The notes: generated by a model not told the origin, from the letters alone. A stretch of DNA of 64,000 nt from Mycobacterium sp. URHB0044 (GCF_000620625.1 NZ_JIAW01000002.1:248001-312000); one strand, 5' to 3'; numbered from the stretch's first letter, positions 43,776-54,055 are shown. Made by a program: numbers and translations.

Positions 43776-45092
43776 TCAATCGTCATCTTGCGTAGTCACC
43801 TTCGACTTTCCGCTCGCGTGCGAGGCTGGGTCGACCTCGGCTCGTCCGGTGGGGAGATTGTCCGGCGGTTCTATCCGCAGCATCCGCGCGACGGGCACGT
43901 CGGTGGACGAGTGCAGCACGATGGACAACGCGATGGTGACCGCGACGAGATCGAATACCAGCTCGCGGTCGGCGATGCCGGACTGCAGTGCCAATAGGCC
44001 GTAGACGACCGATGCGAACCCCTTGGGCCCGAACCAGGCGGCAGTCAGGCGCTCGCTGCGGGGCAGTTCGGTCCGCAGAAGGGAGAGCAGGAGCGCGGCG
44101 GGTCGGACTACGACGATCGCCACCACGGCGAGCAACCACCCACCCCAGCCGAGGTGAGACAACCGGTCGGGCGTGATGAGCGCCCCGAACACCAGTAAGG
44201 CCGCGAATTTGGTTAGTTCGGAGAGCAATTCGCCGAACGGCTCGAACTGATCGGCGGCCACGTGATCGAGTGTGGCCAGCGTTGATCCTGCCGCGAATGC
44301 GGCCAGATAGGGGTTGGCGTGCGTCAAGTGGCACCCCCCGTACACCACGACAGCAATCGCCACCGCACCCAATGCCTGCAACCGTGGTTCGGCAGTGAGG
44401 ATGTTCGTCCGCCACGCCAGTGCCACCAATGCGGACACTGCGAACCCGATGAGAAGACCTAGCAGCAATTCCACACCGACGGTTGTTACTTCGGAGTCGG
44501 CATGCTGCGCCGTTGCCAGGAAGATCAACACGAACGGCAGGGCCAGGCCATCGTTGAGGCCGGACTCGACGTTGAGCAGTCGCCGTAGCCGCAGGGGAAT
44601 GTCGGATCGGCCGACGAGCGCTGCCGCGAACACGGGATCGGTGGGGGAGAGCATCGCACCGATCAGGAGCGCGGTCGGCCAGTCGAGACCCGCAAGGAAG
44701 TGCGCGGGAACGGCGATTCCGACCATCGTCATCGGCATTCCGAGGCCGAGCGCGCGCCCAGACAAACGCCAATTTGCCTTCAGCGCACGGAGATTCGCCC
44801 GCTGTCCGTCGGTGAACAGCACCGTAAACAATGCGACGTCGGCGAGCAGTGAGATTATCGGGTCGTCGGGGCCGATCTCGACGATGCCGAGACCGCCCGG
44901 CCCGATGACGGCGCCGGCGACCAGAAACATCAGCGCCGTAGACAGCACGGTCCTCGCCGCAAGCCCGGACAGCGACACGCTGATCAGAAGCACGACACCA
45001 AAAGCCAGGACAAGCGCCACGCAGGACTCCCACGGTTTCGTTCGAGTCGTCACCGGCGGTGCGACTGCCGACCAGACTTCCCGGCGCTCCAC
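43776..45092 (-). CDS. CPA1-family Na+(K+)/H+ antiporter
   Basis: The 438-residue protein has 12-13 membrane segments. CPA1 motifs are GAMLSPTDPVFAAALVG and NVESGLNDGLALPFVLIF, the latter bearing the ND ion-binding pair. The short cytosolic tail has no regulatory domain. It likely exchanges monovalent cations for protons at the plasma membrane. Neighbours are a CBS protein, the ArsB/NhaD-like transporter and divergent nhaA. Confidence 0.9.
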   Translation of the reverse strand: MERREVWSAVAPPVTTRTKPWESCVALVLAFGVVLLISVSLSGLAARTVLSTALMFLVAGAVIGPGGLGIVEIGPDDPIISLLADVALFTVLFTDGQRANLRALKANWRLSGRALGLGMPMTMVGIAVPAHFLAGLDWPTALLIGAMLSPTDPVFAAALVGRSDIPLRLRRLLNVESGLNDGLALPFVLIFLATAQHADSEVTTVGVELLLGLLIGFAVSALVALAWRTNILTAEPRLQALGAVAIAVVVYGGCHLTHANPYLAAFAAGSTLATLDHVAADQFEPFGELLSELTKFAALLVFGALITPDRLSHLGWGGWLLAVVAIVVVRPAALLLSLLRTELPRSERLTAAWFGPKGFASVVYGLLALQSGIADRELVFDLVAVTIALSIVLHSSTDVPVARMLRIEPPDNLPTGRAEVDPASHASGKSKVTTQDDD

Positions 45093-45415
45093 CCGTAAAC
45101 ATGCCGCAAATGGCCACGCGGAGCAACCGGATATGGCGATCAGGCCGCGCGGCGATTTCTCATGGCGTCGGCCGTCGAGGAGCTAGCGTCGGGCCCGATG
45201 ACTCCGATCCTGCGAGGAACCGGCGCTGGTTGTGACAAGAAGTCATCCCGCCCGGCGCTCACCGTGGTCTCCTCGATGAACCGTGGAGCGCTCGCCCGCT
45301 TCCGCAGCGCGCCTGGCGGTTTCGCCGGGAAGTGACGAACCACCTTCCATGTCAACCGATTTGGCACGCAGCATCTCGGTGCGGCACCGCAGGCAGGCAC
45401 CGCTAGGATCGACGC
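45093..45415. promoter_or_regulatory. Intergenic region with nhaA promoter
   Basis: These 323 bp between divergent antiporter genes hold no convincing gene. TAGGAT (45404-45409) is placed 6 nt before the nhaA ATG and is its probable -10 box, giving a leaderless mRNA. No clear palindrome or hairpin was seen in the rest. Confidence 0.5.
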
Positions 45416-46678
45416 ATGCCTATGCGCATGCTGAGCCGCGGCTCGTGGCCGGAGACCAAACGGCTGTCCGAGATCTTGCGGCGCGAGACCGTTGGCGGGG
45501 TGCTGCTGCTGATCACTGCCGCGGCGGCGCTGGTGTGGGCGAACTCCCCGTGGTCGGAGGCGTATCACGACCTGTCCGAGTTCGAGATCGGTCCGGCGGC
45601 GTTGCACCTGAACCTCACCCTCGGTGAGTGGGCCGCCGACGGGCTGCTGGCCATCTTCTTCTTCGTAGTGGGGCTGGAGCTGAAACGGGAATTCGTGGCG
45701 GGCGATCTGCGCGATCCCGCGCGCGCCGCCCTGCCGATCGCCGCCGCCGTCGGCGGGATGATCGTGCCTGCCGCGGTCTTCATGGGGATCAACCTCGCGG
45801 CAGGCAAGCCGGAGAACCTCGATGGCTGGGCGGTACCCATCGCCACCGACATCGCGTTCGCCTTGGCCGTGCTCGCGGTCCTGTCGACGCACCTGCCCAC
45901 CGCTCTGCGGACGTTCCTGCTCACGCTCGCGGTGGTCGACGACCTACTCGCGATCACGGTCATCGCCGCCTTCTACACCGACCACCTCGCGCCAGGCCCT
46001 CTGGCGTTGGCGTTGATTCCGGCCGGCCTCTTCGCGGTGGCCGTGCAGCGTGGCATACGGCATTGGTGGCTGCTCATCCCGCTGGCGGTGGCCACTTGGG
46101 CGCTCGTCCATGCCAGCGGCGTGCATGCCACGGTGGCCGGTGTGCTGCTCGGCTTCGTGGTGCCGGTGCTGGGGAAGAACTCCGTTGCGGAGAGCTTCGA
46201 GCATCGACTGCGGCCGTTGTCCGCCGGGTTGGCGGTGCCCGTGTTCGCATTCTTTGCCGCCGGCGTCACGGTCGGTGGGTGGCATGGCCTCGGCGCGTCG
46301 CTGCTGCATCCGGTGACCATGGGCGTGTTGGTCGCGTTGGTGCTTGGCAAGCCGCTCGGCGTGTTCATCACCACGTTCCTGTTGGCCAAGTTCACTCACG
46401 CGACCTTGGACGAGGATTTGGCCTGGCGCGACGTGGCGGGTGTCGCACTGCTCGCCGGCATCGGGTTCACCGTGTCGCTGCTGATAGGCGAGCTGGCCTT
46501 TGGTTACGGAACTCCAGCCGGGGCTGACGCGAAGATCGGCGTGCTACTCGGTTCCGTGGTCGCAGGCGTGCTGGCGGCCATGGTTCTCGTCAGCCGCAAC
46601 GCCGTGTACCGCCGCATCCACGAGTTGGAGACGGTCGACGCCGACCACGACGGTGTGCCCGACATCTACCGCCCTTGA
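45416..46678 (+). CDS. nhaA: Na+/H+ antiporter NhaA
   Basis: The 420-residue protein has about 12 membrane segments. It carries the paired aspartates in [17 protein letters not shown] (about residue 167, ion-binding Asp163/Asp164 of E. coli), [19 protein letters not shown] and the [16 protein letters not shown] extended segment. NhaA expels Na+ or Li+ in exchange for protons. The C-terminus carries an unusual acidic [12 protein letters not shown] that looks like a calcium-binding TSP3 unit. Three in-frame ATGs occur in the first five codons. Confidence 0.93.
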   Translation: MPMRMLSRGSWPETKRLSEILRRETVGGVLLLITAAAALVWANSPWSEAYHDLSEFEIGPAALHLNLTLGEWAADGLLAIFFFVVGLELKREFVAGDLRDPARAALPIAAAVGGMIVPAAVFMGINLAAGKPENLDGWAVPIATDIAFALAVLAVLSTHLPTALRTFLLTLAVVDDLLAITVIAAFYTDHLAPGPLALALIPAGLFAVAVQRGIRHWWLLIPLAVATWALVHASGVHATVAGVLLGFVVPVLGKNSVAESFEHRLRPLSAGLAVPVFAFFAAGVTVGGWHGLGASLLHPVTMGVLVALVLGKPLGVFITTFLLAKFTHATLDEDLAWRDVAGVALLAGIGFTVSLLIGELAFGYGTPAGADAKIGVLLGSVVAGVLAAMVLVSRNAVYRRIHELETVDADHDGVPDIYRP

Positions 46679-46715
46679 CACGACTGTCTTGTCTACGCGT
46701 GGGTAAACTGGCCCA

Positions 46716-48626
46716 ATGCTCGAACAGATCCGCGGCCCCGCTGATCTGCAGCACCTGTCGCAACCTCAGCTGAGCGATCTGGCTGCGGAAATCCGCGATT
46801 TCCTGATCCACAAGGTCGCTGCAACCGGTGGGCACCTCGGCCCCAACCTCGGTGTCGTCGAGTTGACGCTCGCGCTGCACCGGGTGTTCGACTCGCCGCA
46901 CGACCCGATCATCTTCGACACGGGTCATCAGTCGTACGTGCACAAGATGCTCACGGGTCGCTGCCCGGACTTCGGCAATCTGCGCAAGAAGGGTGGCCTG
47001 TCGGGCTACCCGTCGCGCAGTGAGAGCGAGCACGACTGGGTGGAGTCCAGCCATGCCAGTTCGGCGCTGTCCTACGCAGACGGACTGGCCAAGGCCTTCG
47101 AGTTGAACGGTCACCGCAACCGCCACGTGGTCGCCGTCGTCGGTGACGGCGCGCTGACCGGCGGCATGTGCTGGGAGGCGTTGAACAACATCGCCGCCGC
47201 GCGCAGACCCGTGGTCATCGTCGTCAACGACAACGGGCGCAGCTACGCCCCGACCATCGGCGGCTTCGCCGACCACCTCGCAGGTCTGCGGCTGCAACCC
47301 GGGTACGAGAAGCTCTTGGAGAGGGGCCGCGACACAGTGCGCGGCGTGCCGCTGATCGGCGAGCTCTGCTACCAGTGCATGCACAGCGTCAAGGCAGGCA
47401 TCAAGGACGCGCTGGCGCCGCAGGTGATGTTCACCGACCTCGGGCTGAAGTACGTCGGCCCCATCGACGGCCACGACGAGCACGCTGTCGAGGTGGCGCT
47501 GCGCCACGCCCGCGGCTTCAACGCTCCGGTGATCGTGCACGTCGCGACCCGGAAGGGCATGGGCTACGGGCCGGCGGAGGCCGATGAAGCCGAGCAGATG
47601 CACTCCACCGGGGTGATCGACCCGCAGACCGGTCTCTCCACGTCGGTGGCCGCGCCCGGTTGGACGTCGGTGTTCTCCGACGAGCTCATCAAGCGCGCGG
47701 CGAAGCGCCGCGACATCGTCGCCATCACCGCCGCCATGCCGGGCCCGACCGGGTTGAGTGCGTTCCGGCAGCGGTATCCCGACCGGTTCTTCGACGTCGG
47801 CATCGCCGAGCAGCACGCCATGACGTCTGCCGCGGGATTGGCGATGGGTGGCATGCACCCGGTCGTGGCGATCTACTCGACGTTCCTGAACCGGGCGTTC
47901 GACCAGATCATGATGGACGTCGCGCTGCACGAACTGCCCGTCACCATGGTGCTCGATCGTGCAGGCGTGACCGGGCCCGACGGCGCCAGCCACAACGGCA
48001 TCTGGGATCTGTCGATCCTTGGCATCGTTCCCGGCATGCGGGTCGCCGCCCCGCGCGACGCCGCCCGGTTGCGCGAGGAACTGGGGGAGGCGCTGGCCGT
48101 CAAGACCGGCCCGACGGCCATCCGGTTCCCCAAGGGCGACGTCGGCGAGGACATTCCCGCCGTCGAGCGCCGCTCGGGTGTCGACGTGCTGGCCGTGCCC
48201 GCCGACGGGCTTTCGGCCGACGTGCTTTTGGTGGCGGTCGGACCGTTCGCCTCGATGGCGCTGTCGGTGGCGGAGCGGCTGCAGAAGCAGGGCATCGGCG
48301 TCACCGTCATCGATCCGCGGTGGGTGCTGCCCGTGCCCGACGTCATGGGCGACTTGGCAACGGCACACAAGCTGGTCGTCACCGTCGAGGACAACGGCGT
48401 GCACGGAGGTGTCGGTTCTGCGGTGTCGCAGGCGTTGCGCCGCGCCGAGATCGACGTGCCGTGCCGCGACGTCGGCATGCCGCAGGAATTCCAGGATCAC
48501 GCCTCGCGTACCGAGGTGTTGACCGAGGTCGGTCTGACCGATCAGCACGTCGCCCGCCAGATCACGGGTTGGGTCGCCGCGCTCGGCAGTGCGGACGCCG
48601 AGACCGTCGGCAACCGCATCGACTAG
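46716..48626 (+). CDS. dxs: 1-Deoxy-D-xylulose-5-phosphate synthase
   Basis: The 636-residue thiamine-diphosphate enzyme condenses pyruvate and glyceraldehyde 3-phosphate in the first MEP-pathway step to isoprenoids. It shows [12 protein letters not shown] (His49-type), the TPP motif [19 protein letters not shown], and [20 protein letters not shown] in the transketolase pyrimidine domain with the catalytic Glu. The C-terminal transketolase domain is complete. TAAACT lies 6 nt before ATG 46716, a leaderless arrangement. The 3' end overlaps the MocR gene by 4 bp. Confidence 0.97.
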   Translation: MLEQIRGPADLQHLSQPQLSDLAAEIRDFLIHKVAATGGHLGPNLGVVELTLALHRVFDSPHDPIIFDTGHQSYVHKMLTGRCPDFGNLRKKGGLSGYPSRSESEHDWVESSHASSALSYADGLAKAFELNGHRNRHVVAVVGDGALTGGMCWEALNNIAAARRPVVIVVNDNGRSYAPTIGGFADHLAGLRLQPGYEKLLERGRDTVRGVPLIGELCYQCMHSVKAGIKDALAPQVMFTDLGLKYVGPIDGHDEHAVEVALRHARGFNAPVIVHVATRKGMGYGPAEADEAEQMHSTGVIDPQTGLSTSVAAPGWTSVFSDELIKRAAKRRDIVAITAAMPGPTGLSAFRQRYPDRFFDVGIAEQHAMTSAAGLAMGGMHPVVAIYSTFLNRAFDQIMMDVALHELPVTMVLDRAGVTGPDGASHNGIWDLSILGIVPGMRVAAPRDAARLREELGEALAVKTGPTAIRFPKGDVGEDIPAVERRSGVDVLAVPADGLSADVLLVAVGPFASMALSVAERLQKQGIGVTVIDPRWVLPVPDVMGDLATAHKLVVTVEDNGVHGGVGSAVSQALRRAEIDVPCRDVGMPQEFQDHASRTEVLTEVGLTDQHVARQITGWVAALGSADAETVGNRID

Positions 48627-50083
48627 GAGCGGACTGCCTCCGCGATGAGCGCGGCGGCGGCATCGCACTTCGTTTCGGGCAACAGTGCGTAACCACAAAT
48701 GAGCCCTGATCGGCGGCGGGTGGAGTCTTCGTAGGTCGTGCTGAGCGCCGCGCAGGCCACGCCACGCCGCCGAAGCAACTGCACGAGGGCGACGTCGTCG
48801 GCCTGGGCATCGTCGAGTGGCAAAACTACGTGCAACCCGGCGTCGATACCCATGACGTCGACGCCGGGCAGGTGACGGTGGCAGGCGTCGGTGAATCGAT
48901 TGCGCCGCGCTGCATAGGTTCTCGATGCCGAGGCCAGATGCCGGGCCAGGGCTCCGGAGGCAAGGAACTCGGCGACGAAGGCGATCGACAACGCGCCGAC
49001 GGTGTCGATGCCTGCCGTGTGGCGACGCCTCAACTCATCAGCCACGAATGCGGGCACGATGGCCCACGTCAAACGCAGATCGGGGTTGATGATCTTCGAC
49101 GTCGTGCCGAGATAGACGATGTGATCTGCCATGTCCCGCATACCCCGCAGCGCCGTGGTGGGCGGCACGTCGTAGCGGAACTCTCCGTCGTAGTCATCCT
49201 CGAAGATGATGGCCTTGGAGTCGACGCTCCACTCGCTGAGCCGTCTTCGTCTGTCCGCCGACATTCGACCGCCCAAGGGATATTGATGAGCCGGCGTGAC
49301 GTAGACGGCGGCGTCGTCGCCCAATAGCTCGTCGGTGCACATGCCATCGCGATCGACCGGAACGGAGCGGACCCGATGACCACGCATGCGGAGGGCCTGT
49401 CTTGCCTTGGCGTAGCCAGGATCTTCGAAGGCGATCGTCTTGCCCTTGGGTACGACGACATCGGCGATGTCTGCGACCGCGCTGCACACGCTTGGAAAGA
49501 CGAACACCTGATCGGCCTCGGCCACGATGCCGCGGTACTTGCGTACGTGGTCGACGACGTGGACGCGCAACCGGCGAAGCCGTTCGTCGGTTAGCGACGA
49601 ACGCACACCACTATCCGGACGGATCAACTGAGGATCGAGGCTGGCGTTCGTGGCAGTGCGCCACGCCGCGCGCCAGTCACGCTGATTCAGCAAGGACACG
49701 TCGGACTGGCCGGGGAGCAAGTTGAACTCAATCGGCGCTCCAGAATGCCTCTCGGGCAGCGATTCTCGCGATGGCGGGTCGGTGGGGCGCGCGAAGACAC
49801 CGGCACGGGCGGCCGGGCCAGCACCAGGCGCGACCCTCGTCGATCCGCCCGGGTTTGCCTCGAGGAGACCGCACGCGACGAGTTCTTCGAAGGCGGCCAC
49901 CACGGCCGAGCGCGAGACTCCCAAGGTGGTTGCCAAGGTCCTCGACGGGGGAACGACGTCATCCTCAGTCAACCGACCGTCCGCGATCGCGGAGACAAGG
50001 GCCTGCGCGATCCGCGGTGCCATGCCGTCCACACCCTGATCGAGGTGCAGGACGAGATCGCTGCGGCGAGCTACCCGCGCCAT
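48623..50083 (-). CDS. MocR/PdxR-type GntR regulator with aminotransferase domain
   Basis: The 486-residue protein has an N-terminal GntR winged helix (about 20-90: [34 protein letters not shown]) and a fold-type I aminotransferase domain (about 115-486). The PLP lysine lies in [13 protein letters not shown] and the Asp/Tyr-type contacts in [11 protein letters not shown]. MocR proteins use PLP or an amino compound as effector and usually control the divergent neighbour. Here that is a PNPOx-like gene, so a link to vitamin B6 metabolism is likely. Confidence 0.88.
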   Translation of the reverse strand: MARVARRSDLVLHLDQGVDGMAPRIAQALVSAIADGRLTEDDVVPPSRTLATTLGVSRSAVVAAFEELVACGLLEANPGGSTRVAPGAGPAARAGVFARPTDPPSRESLPERHSGAPIEFNLLPGQSDVSLLNQRDWRAAWRTATNASLDPQLIRPDSGVRSSLTDERLRRLRVHVVDHVRKYRGIVAEADQVFVFPSVCSAVADIADVVVPKGKTIAFEDPGYAKARQALRMRGHRVRSVPVDRDGMCTDELLGDDAAVYVTPAHQYPLGGRMSADRRRRLSEWSVDSKAIIFEDDYDGEFRYDVPPTTALRGMRDMADHIVYLGTTSKIINPDLRLTWAIVPAFVADELRRRHTAGIDTVGALSIAFVAEFLASGALARHLASASRTYAARRNRFTDACHRHLPGVDVMGIDAGLHVVLPLDDAQADDVALVQLLRRRGVACAALSTTYEDSTRRRSGLICGYALLPETKCDAAAALIAEAVRS

Positions 50084-50163
50084 TGGTCAGGTCCCCTTTC
50101 TGGTTTCCGAGTTTGCATCATACTGGCCTTGAACGGCAGACCAGAATCGCAGACAGTGGATTC

Positions 50164-50823
50164 ATGAACGATCGCAGGTATGGCCAAGTCAATCGCCACA
50201 AGGAGCGCGCTCGAACAGAGCTGTCGGACCTCTTCGACGTGTTGGATGCGGGCCATCACGTCGCGACGTTGAGCACGGTCGTCGACGGGAGGCCGTTGGT
50301 CGTACCGATGCTCTACGGACGCGACCGCGACCGAATCGTTTTGCACGGATCGGTCGGTGCAGGGGCGCTGCGACACGTCGCTCAAGGAGCGGCTGCTGCA
50401 TTGGCGGTCACACACGTCGACGGGTGGGTGTACGCCCACGACGGGTTCAACTCAAGCGCCAATTACCGATCCGCCGTCGTGCACGGCAACCTGCGCGAGC
50501 TGGGCGGCGAGGATGCGGTCAATGCACTCGCCATCCTGATGGAGTGCACGCTGCCGGGTCGTGCCGCAGAGGTACCGGTGCACAGCAACCGCAAGCAGAT
50601 CGCTGCGACGACGGCGCTGGCGATGGACATCACCGAAGGGAACTGGACGGTCAAGGTGAGACACCAGCCGCCGGGCGTGCCGGGCCCCTCGGAAAACGAC
50701 GACCCAAACCTGTGGACGGGGACGCTGCCGATCCGTTGGACGTATGGAGATCCCGTATCCTCGCCGCACGTGCCGCCCGGTACAGCGGTGTCGCCGTCCG
50801 TCCTGGCGTTGATCGAAGAGTAG
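50164..50823 (+). CDS. Pyridoxamine-5'-phosphate-oxidase-like flavin protein
   Basis: The 219-residue protein has the FMN split barrel: ELSDLFDVLDAGHHVATLSTVVDGRPLVVPMLYGRDRDRIVLHGS and ANYRSAVVHGNLREL, a pattern seen in the PNPOx-like group. It lacks the C-terminal motif of classical PdxH, so true B6 oxidase activity is uncertain. ATG 50164 lies 80 bp from the divergent MocR start. That gap contains CTGGT-type repeats (50100, inverted near 50140) as found in MocR operators. Confidence 0.82.
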   Translation: MNDRRYGQVNRHKERARTELSDLFDVLDAGHHVATLSTVVDGRPLVVPMLYGRDRDRIVLHGSVGAGALRHVAQGAAAALAVTHVDGWVYAHDGFNSSANYRSAVVHGNLRELGGEDAVNALAILMECTLPGRAAEVPVHSNRKQIAATTALAMDITEGNWTVKVRHQPPGVPGPSENDDPNLWTGTLPIRWTYGDPVSSPHVPPGTAVSPSVLALIEE

Positions 50824-50868
50824 TGGCCAGCACTGGCGATTCCGCAGCCGCCGCATAGGCTGCGGGCC

Positions 50869-51783
50869 ATGGACGCCGAACTCGAGCGATGGCACGCATC
50901 CGGGAAACACTTCGACTATCTCGGTTTCGACATCTTCTATCGCGTCGAGGGCCAGGGGCCCGCGCTGCTGCTGATCCACGGCTATCCGTTCAACTCGTGG
51001 GATTGGGCGCAGATCTGGCCGACGCTGACCGAGCGGTTCACCGTCATCGCCCCGGACATGCTGGGAATGGGATTCTCCGACAAGCCGGTCGCCTATGAGT
51101 ATTCGGTGCACGACCACGCCGACATGCACGAGGCGTTGCTGTGGCACCTCGGCGTGGACACCGTTCACGTCCTGGCCCACGACCTTGGCGATTCCGTCGG
51201 CCAGGAGTTGCTGGCGCGCTACGAGGAAAGTGACCATGCGTACGGTGCGTTGATCATCGAGTCGATCACGTGGCTCAACGGTGGCCTGTTCAACGAGGCC
51301 TACACGCCGCGGCCGCTGCAGAAGCTGATGTCGCGAACCCCGTTGGGGGACATGACCAGTCGGCTCCAGGGTACCTCCGCGTCGCGGCGCATCGCCGACC
51401 GTACCCTCGACCAGATGTTTGGACCCAACACCAAGCCGACGCCGCGGATGCTGGAGCAGTTCCACCAGATCCTGGCCTACAACGACGGCACCCGGGTGAT
51501 GCACAAGGTCGGCAGATTCATCAACGATCGGTACGTCCACCGCAACCGCTGGGTCCGCGCGATGCGGGAGACCGCGGTGCCAATGCGTCTGATCGACGGG
51601 CCGATCGACCCGAACTCGGGTAAGCACATGGCCGACCGGTATCTCGAGGTCATCCCTAAGCCCGACGTGGTGATGCTCGCCGACGACATCGCCCACTGGC
51701 CGCAGATCGAGGCGCCGGACGCGGTGCTGACCCACTTCCTGGCGCACGTGGATCGGGTCAGCGCGGAGGGTTCGTCCCAGTAG
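50869..51783 (+). CDS. Alpha/beta hydrolase, epoxide-hydrolase/dehalogenase type
   Basis: The 304-residue protein has LLLIHGYPFNSWDW (oxyanion HG motif) and VHVLAHDLGDSVGQELL, in which the nucleophile position is Asp (H-D-L-G-D) as in haloalkane dehalogenases and epoxide hydrolases. The cap domain lies at about 140-220. The final His is in DDIAHWPQIEAPD. It is cytosolic. The substrate is unknown; detoxification of an epoxide or halide is the family expectation. Confidence 0.82.
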   Translation: MDAELERWHASGKHFDYLGFDIFYRVEGQGPALLLIHGYPFNSWDWAQIWPTLTERFTVIAPDMLGMGFSDKPVAYEYSVHDHADMHEALLWHLGVDTVHVLAHDLGDSVGQELLARYEESDHAYGALIIESITWLNGGLFNEAYTPRPLQKLMSRTPLGDMTSRLQGTSASRRIADRTLDQMFGPNTKPTPRMLEQFHQILAYNDGTRVMHKVGRFINDRYVHRNRWVRAMRETAVPMRLIDGPIDPNSGKHMADRYLEVIPKPDVVMLADDIAHWPQIEAPDAVLTHFLAHVDRVSAEGSSQ

Positions 51784-51833
51784 CCCGGCTCGACCGATAC
51801 TGGAATTGCCCACCTGACAGCGACTTTCGCAAC

Positions 51834-52286
51834 CTAGGGGGTTAGCCGTGACAATGCGCCGTCCAAGATGGAGCGCACGGTAGCAGCCTCCTCTGGGGAG
51901 AGCAGTTCGCCCAGCGTTGCGCGAATGCTCCGCAGGTAGACGGGGGCCACCTTCCGAAAGACGCCAATCCCGGCATCGGTCAATTGGGCATAGGACGACC
52001 GCCGGTCATCGGGGTGGCGAACGCGTGTCACGTGGCCGGCCGCTTCCAACTCGTCGACCACGCGACTCACGCGGGTGCGGCTCAACACCACCGCGTTGCC
52101 CAACTCGGTCATCGTCAGACGGTGATTTGGTGCGGCATACAACTCCAACAAGATGTCGTAGCTCCCCAGTGGGGTGCCGGTCGCGTTCGTCACCTCGGCA
52201 TCGACCACGGGGACGAGCGCGGCATGAAGGCGCAACAGCGCCGACCAAACACCGACCACATCGTCATTTCGCCCAGCACGCGCCAT
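51834..52286 (-). CDS. MarR-family transcriptional regulator
   Basis: The 150-residue protein has a winged helix (LTMTELGNAVVLSRTRVSRVVDELEAAGHVTRVRHPDDRRSSYAQLTDAGIGVFRKV) with conserved DDRR wing and flanking dimer helices. ATG 52286 is chosen because an upstream ATG at 52391 would run through the large palindrome. It is divergent from the rhodanese gene with 88 bp between, and that palindrome is the likely operator for both. Confidence 0.88.
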   Translation of the reverse strand: MARAGRNDDVVGVWSALLRLHAALVPVVDAEVTNATGTPLGSYDILLELYAAPNHRLTMTELGNAVVLSRTRVSRVVDELEAAGHVTRVRHPDDRRSSYAQLTDAGIGVFRKVAPVYLRSIRATLGELLSPEEAATVRSILDGALSRLTP

Positions 52287-52305
52287 GCGTGACAGCGTAC
52301 CGGGC

Positions 52306-52359
52306 TTGCATGTGCGTGCGCAGGCACATATATTTATGTGCGTCCGCACGCAAATGCAA
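52306..52359. promoter_or_regulatory. 25-bp-arm palindrome between MarR and rhodanese genes
   Basis: Arms 52306-52330 (TTGCATGTGCGTGCG...) and 52335-52359 are complementary at 22 of 25 positions around a 4-bp AT centre. The inner CACATA/TATGTG part is perfect. The repeat fills most of the promoter gap, so MarR binding here could control both genes. Confidence 0.75.
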
Positions 52360-52374
52360 CGAGAGGCCGGCAAC

Positions 52375-52719
52375 ATGACGAACGTCATCACGCGAGAAGA
52401 TCTGCAAGACAGGATGACCCAGGACGGCTTCGTCCTCCTGGAAGCCCTACCTCCGAGCTACTACGACGATGGTCACCTACCCGGCGCCAAGAACTTGCCC
52501 CTCGACGCAATCGACTCCGCCCCAAGCCAATTGATTCCCGAGAACGCATCGGTCATCGTCACCTACTGCTCGGGGCCCAGCTGCTCCAACTCGCGCATCG
52601 CCGCCGAGCGTCTCGTCCGCCTTGGCTACGACAACGTCTACGCCTACGAGGGTGGCAAGGAAGACTGGACCAACGCCGGGCTGAAGCTGGAAAAGTCGGT
52701 CACAGCGCTGCCAGCGTAA
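52375..52719 (+). CDS. Single-domain rhodanese
   Basis: The 114-residue protein is one rhodanese domain: LLEALPPSYYDDGHLPGAKNLPLDAI and the active-site loop with catalytic Cys in TYCSGPSCSNS, then RLVRLGYDNVYAYEGGKEDW. The loop is longer than six residues, fitting sulfur-transfer rather than phosphatase-like members. ATG 52375 has GAGAGG 8 nt upstream. It probably moves sulfane sulfur or detoxifies sulfur compounds under control of the divergent MarR. Confidence 0.9.
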   Translation: MTNVITREDLQDRMTQDGFVLLEALPPSYYDDGHLPGAKNLPLDAIDSAPSQLIPENASVIVTYCSGPSCSNSRIAAERLVRLGYDNVYAYEGGKEDWTNAGLKLEKSVTALPA

Positions 52720-52737
52720 GAACGGGACCCGTCGCGG

Positions 52738-54054
52738 TCACTCGTCGGGTGCGGGCTCCGACCCGGGCGTGTCCGCCGGCGCGTCCTCGTCCGGCGCAGC
52801 GGGTGTGGTAACCAGTGCCGCCGCCAACACCGGCACCGTCAGGTCCCGCTGCCACTGCCGCGCACCCGCTTCGGCCAGGAACGCGTCGACGACGGCGGCG
52901 ACGTCGTCGGAATTCTCGGGCGGTTGCCAATCCCAGCACAGCCTGCGCACGGTGTCGGGCGTCAGCAGATTCTCCGACGGCACCGAAACCCGTTGCGACA
53001 GAGCGGTCAAGCCCGTGCGGGCCGCCTCCAGCCGCGCTGCCGCCTCGGGCTTGCGCCGCACCCACCGGGACGCCGGTGGAGGGCCGTTCTGCGGCTCGGC
53101 CGCCGTCGGCAGATCCTCCGTGACACGGGCACGGGCGAGCGCGTCCAGCCACACCTGTGCACTGCGGCGCTGACGCGAACCACCGAACACCGGCAGCGCG
53201 GTGAGCTTCTCCGCCGTGTCGGGGTCCGTGGTCGCTGCGTTGATGATCGCGGCGTCGGGAAGGATGCGGCCCGGCGCGATGTCGCGGCGCTGCGCGATGC
53301 GGTCGCGGGTGGTCCACAGCTCCCGCACGGCGGCCAGGGTTCTGGGATTGCGCACCTTGTGGATGCCCGACGTGCGCCGCCAGCGGTCGCGCCGGGTCGG
53401 CGGCGCGACGAAGGTCCGCAGGTATTCGAATTCCTGCGCCGCCCATTCGCTCTTGCCCTGTTCGGCGAGCACGGCCGCGACCGCATCCCGCAGTTCGAGG
53501 AGCACCTCGACGTCCAGCGCCGCGTAGTTGAGCCACTCGGCGGGCAGTGGGCGCTTCGACCAGTCGGCCGCACCGTGGCCCTTCACCAGGTGCAGGCCGA
53601 GCAGACGCTCCACCATCGCCGCGAGGTTCACCCGGTCGAAGCCGGCCAGCCTGCCCGCGAGTTCCGTGTCGTACAGCCGCGGCGGGATCATGCCGAGTTC
53701 GGCCAGGCACGGCAGGTCTTGATCGGCTGCGTGCAGCACCCACTCGTCCTGCGCCAGCACCGCCGCCACCGGCGCCATCGTCGTCACCGGATCCCCGCCG
53801 TGGTTGACGGGGTCGATCAGCACCGAACCGGCGCCCGCGCGGCGGATCTGCACCAGATAGGCGCGGTTGGAGTAACGGAAGCCCGACGCACGCTCCGCGT
53901 CGATGGCGAATGGTCCGGTTCCGGATGCGAGAAGTTCTGCAGCGTCGGCGATTTCGCTGGGATACACCGCCAGTTTGGGCACGCCGTCGGCCGGCGCCAG
54001 CAGCGGGGTGGCCTCCGGTTCGACGTCGTCCTCGGGTGGTTGTGCGTCCGTCAT
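52738..54054 (-). CDS. RNase D-family 3'-5' exonuclease with HRDC domain
   Basis: The 438-residue protein has the DEDD exonuclease domain (about 45-220): FAIDAERASGFRYSNRAYLVQI (Asp-x-Glu), HAADQDLPCLAEL, DTELAGRLAG and NYAALDVEVLLELRD (Tyr-x3-Asp). An HRDC helical domain follows (about 235-315) and a Pro/Asp-rich tail. It probably trims structured RNA such as tRNA precursors. ATG 54054 gives the length known from M. tuberculosis Rv2681 (recalled). It is 1 bp from the DUF3000 stop, so they form an operon. Confidence 0.9.
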   Translation of the reverse strand: MTDAQPPEDDVEPEATPLLAPADGVPKLAVYPSEIADAAELLASGTGPFAIDAERASGFRYSNRAYLVQIRRAGAGSVLIDPVNHGGDPVTTMAPVAAVLAQDEWVLHAADQDLPCLAELGMIPPRLYDTELAGRLAGFDRVNLAAMVERLLGLHLVKGHGAADWSKRPLPAEWLNYAALDVEVLLELRDAVAAVLAEQGKSEWAAQEFEYLRTFVAPPTRRDRWRRTSGIHKVRNPRTLAAVRELWTTRDRIAQRRDIAPGRILPDAAIINAATTDPDTAEKLTALPVFGGSRQRRSAQVWLDALARARVTEDLPTAAEPQNGPPPASRWVRRKPEAAARLEAARTGLTALSQRVSVPSENLLTPDTVRRLCWDWQPPENSDDVAAVVDAFLAEAGARQWQRDLTVPVLAAALVTTPAAPDEDAPADTPGSEPAPDE

Positions 54055-54055
54055 C

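Noticed and set aside
43748..43786. Longer start for the CBS protein
   Set aside because: It would overlap the upstream antiporter gene by 11 bp and adds no domain sequence; it cannot be fully excluded.
46590..48698. 702-codon minus-strand open frame opposite dxs
   Set aside because: dxs on the plus strand is certain; the antisense frame is His/Arg/Val-rich low-complexity sequence with no family pattern.
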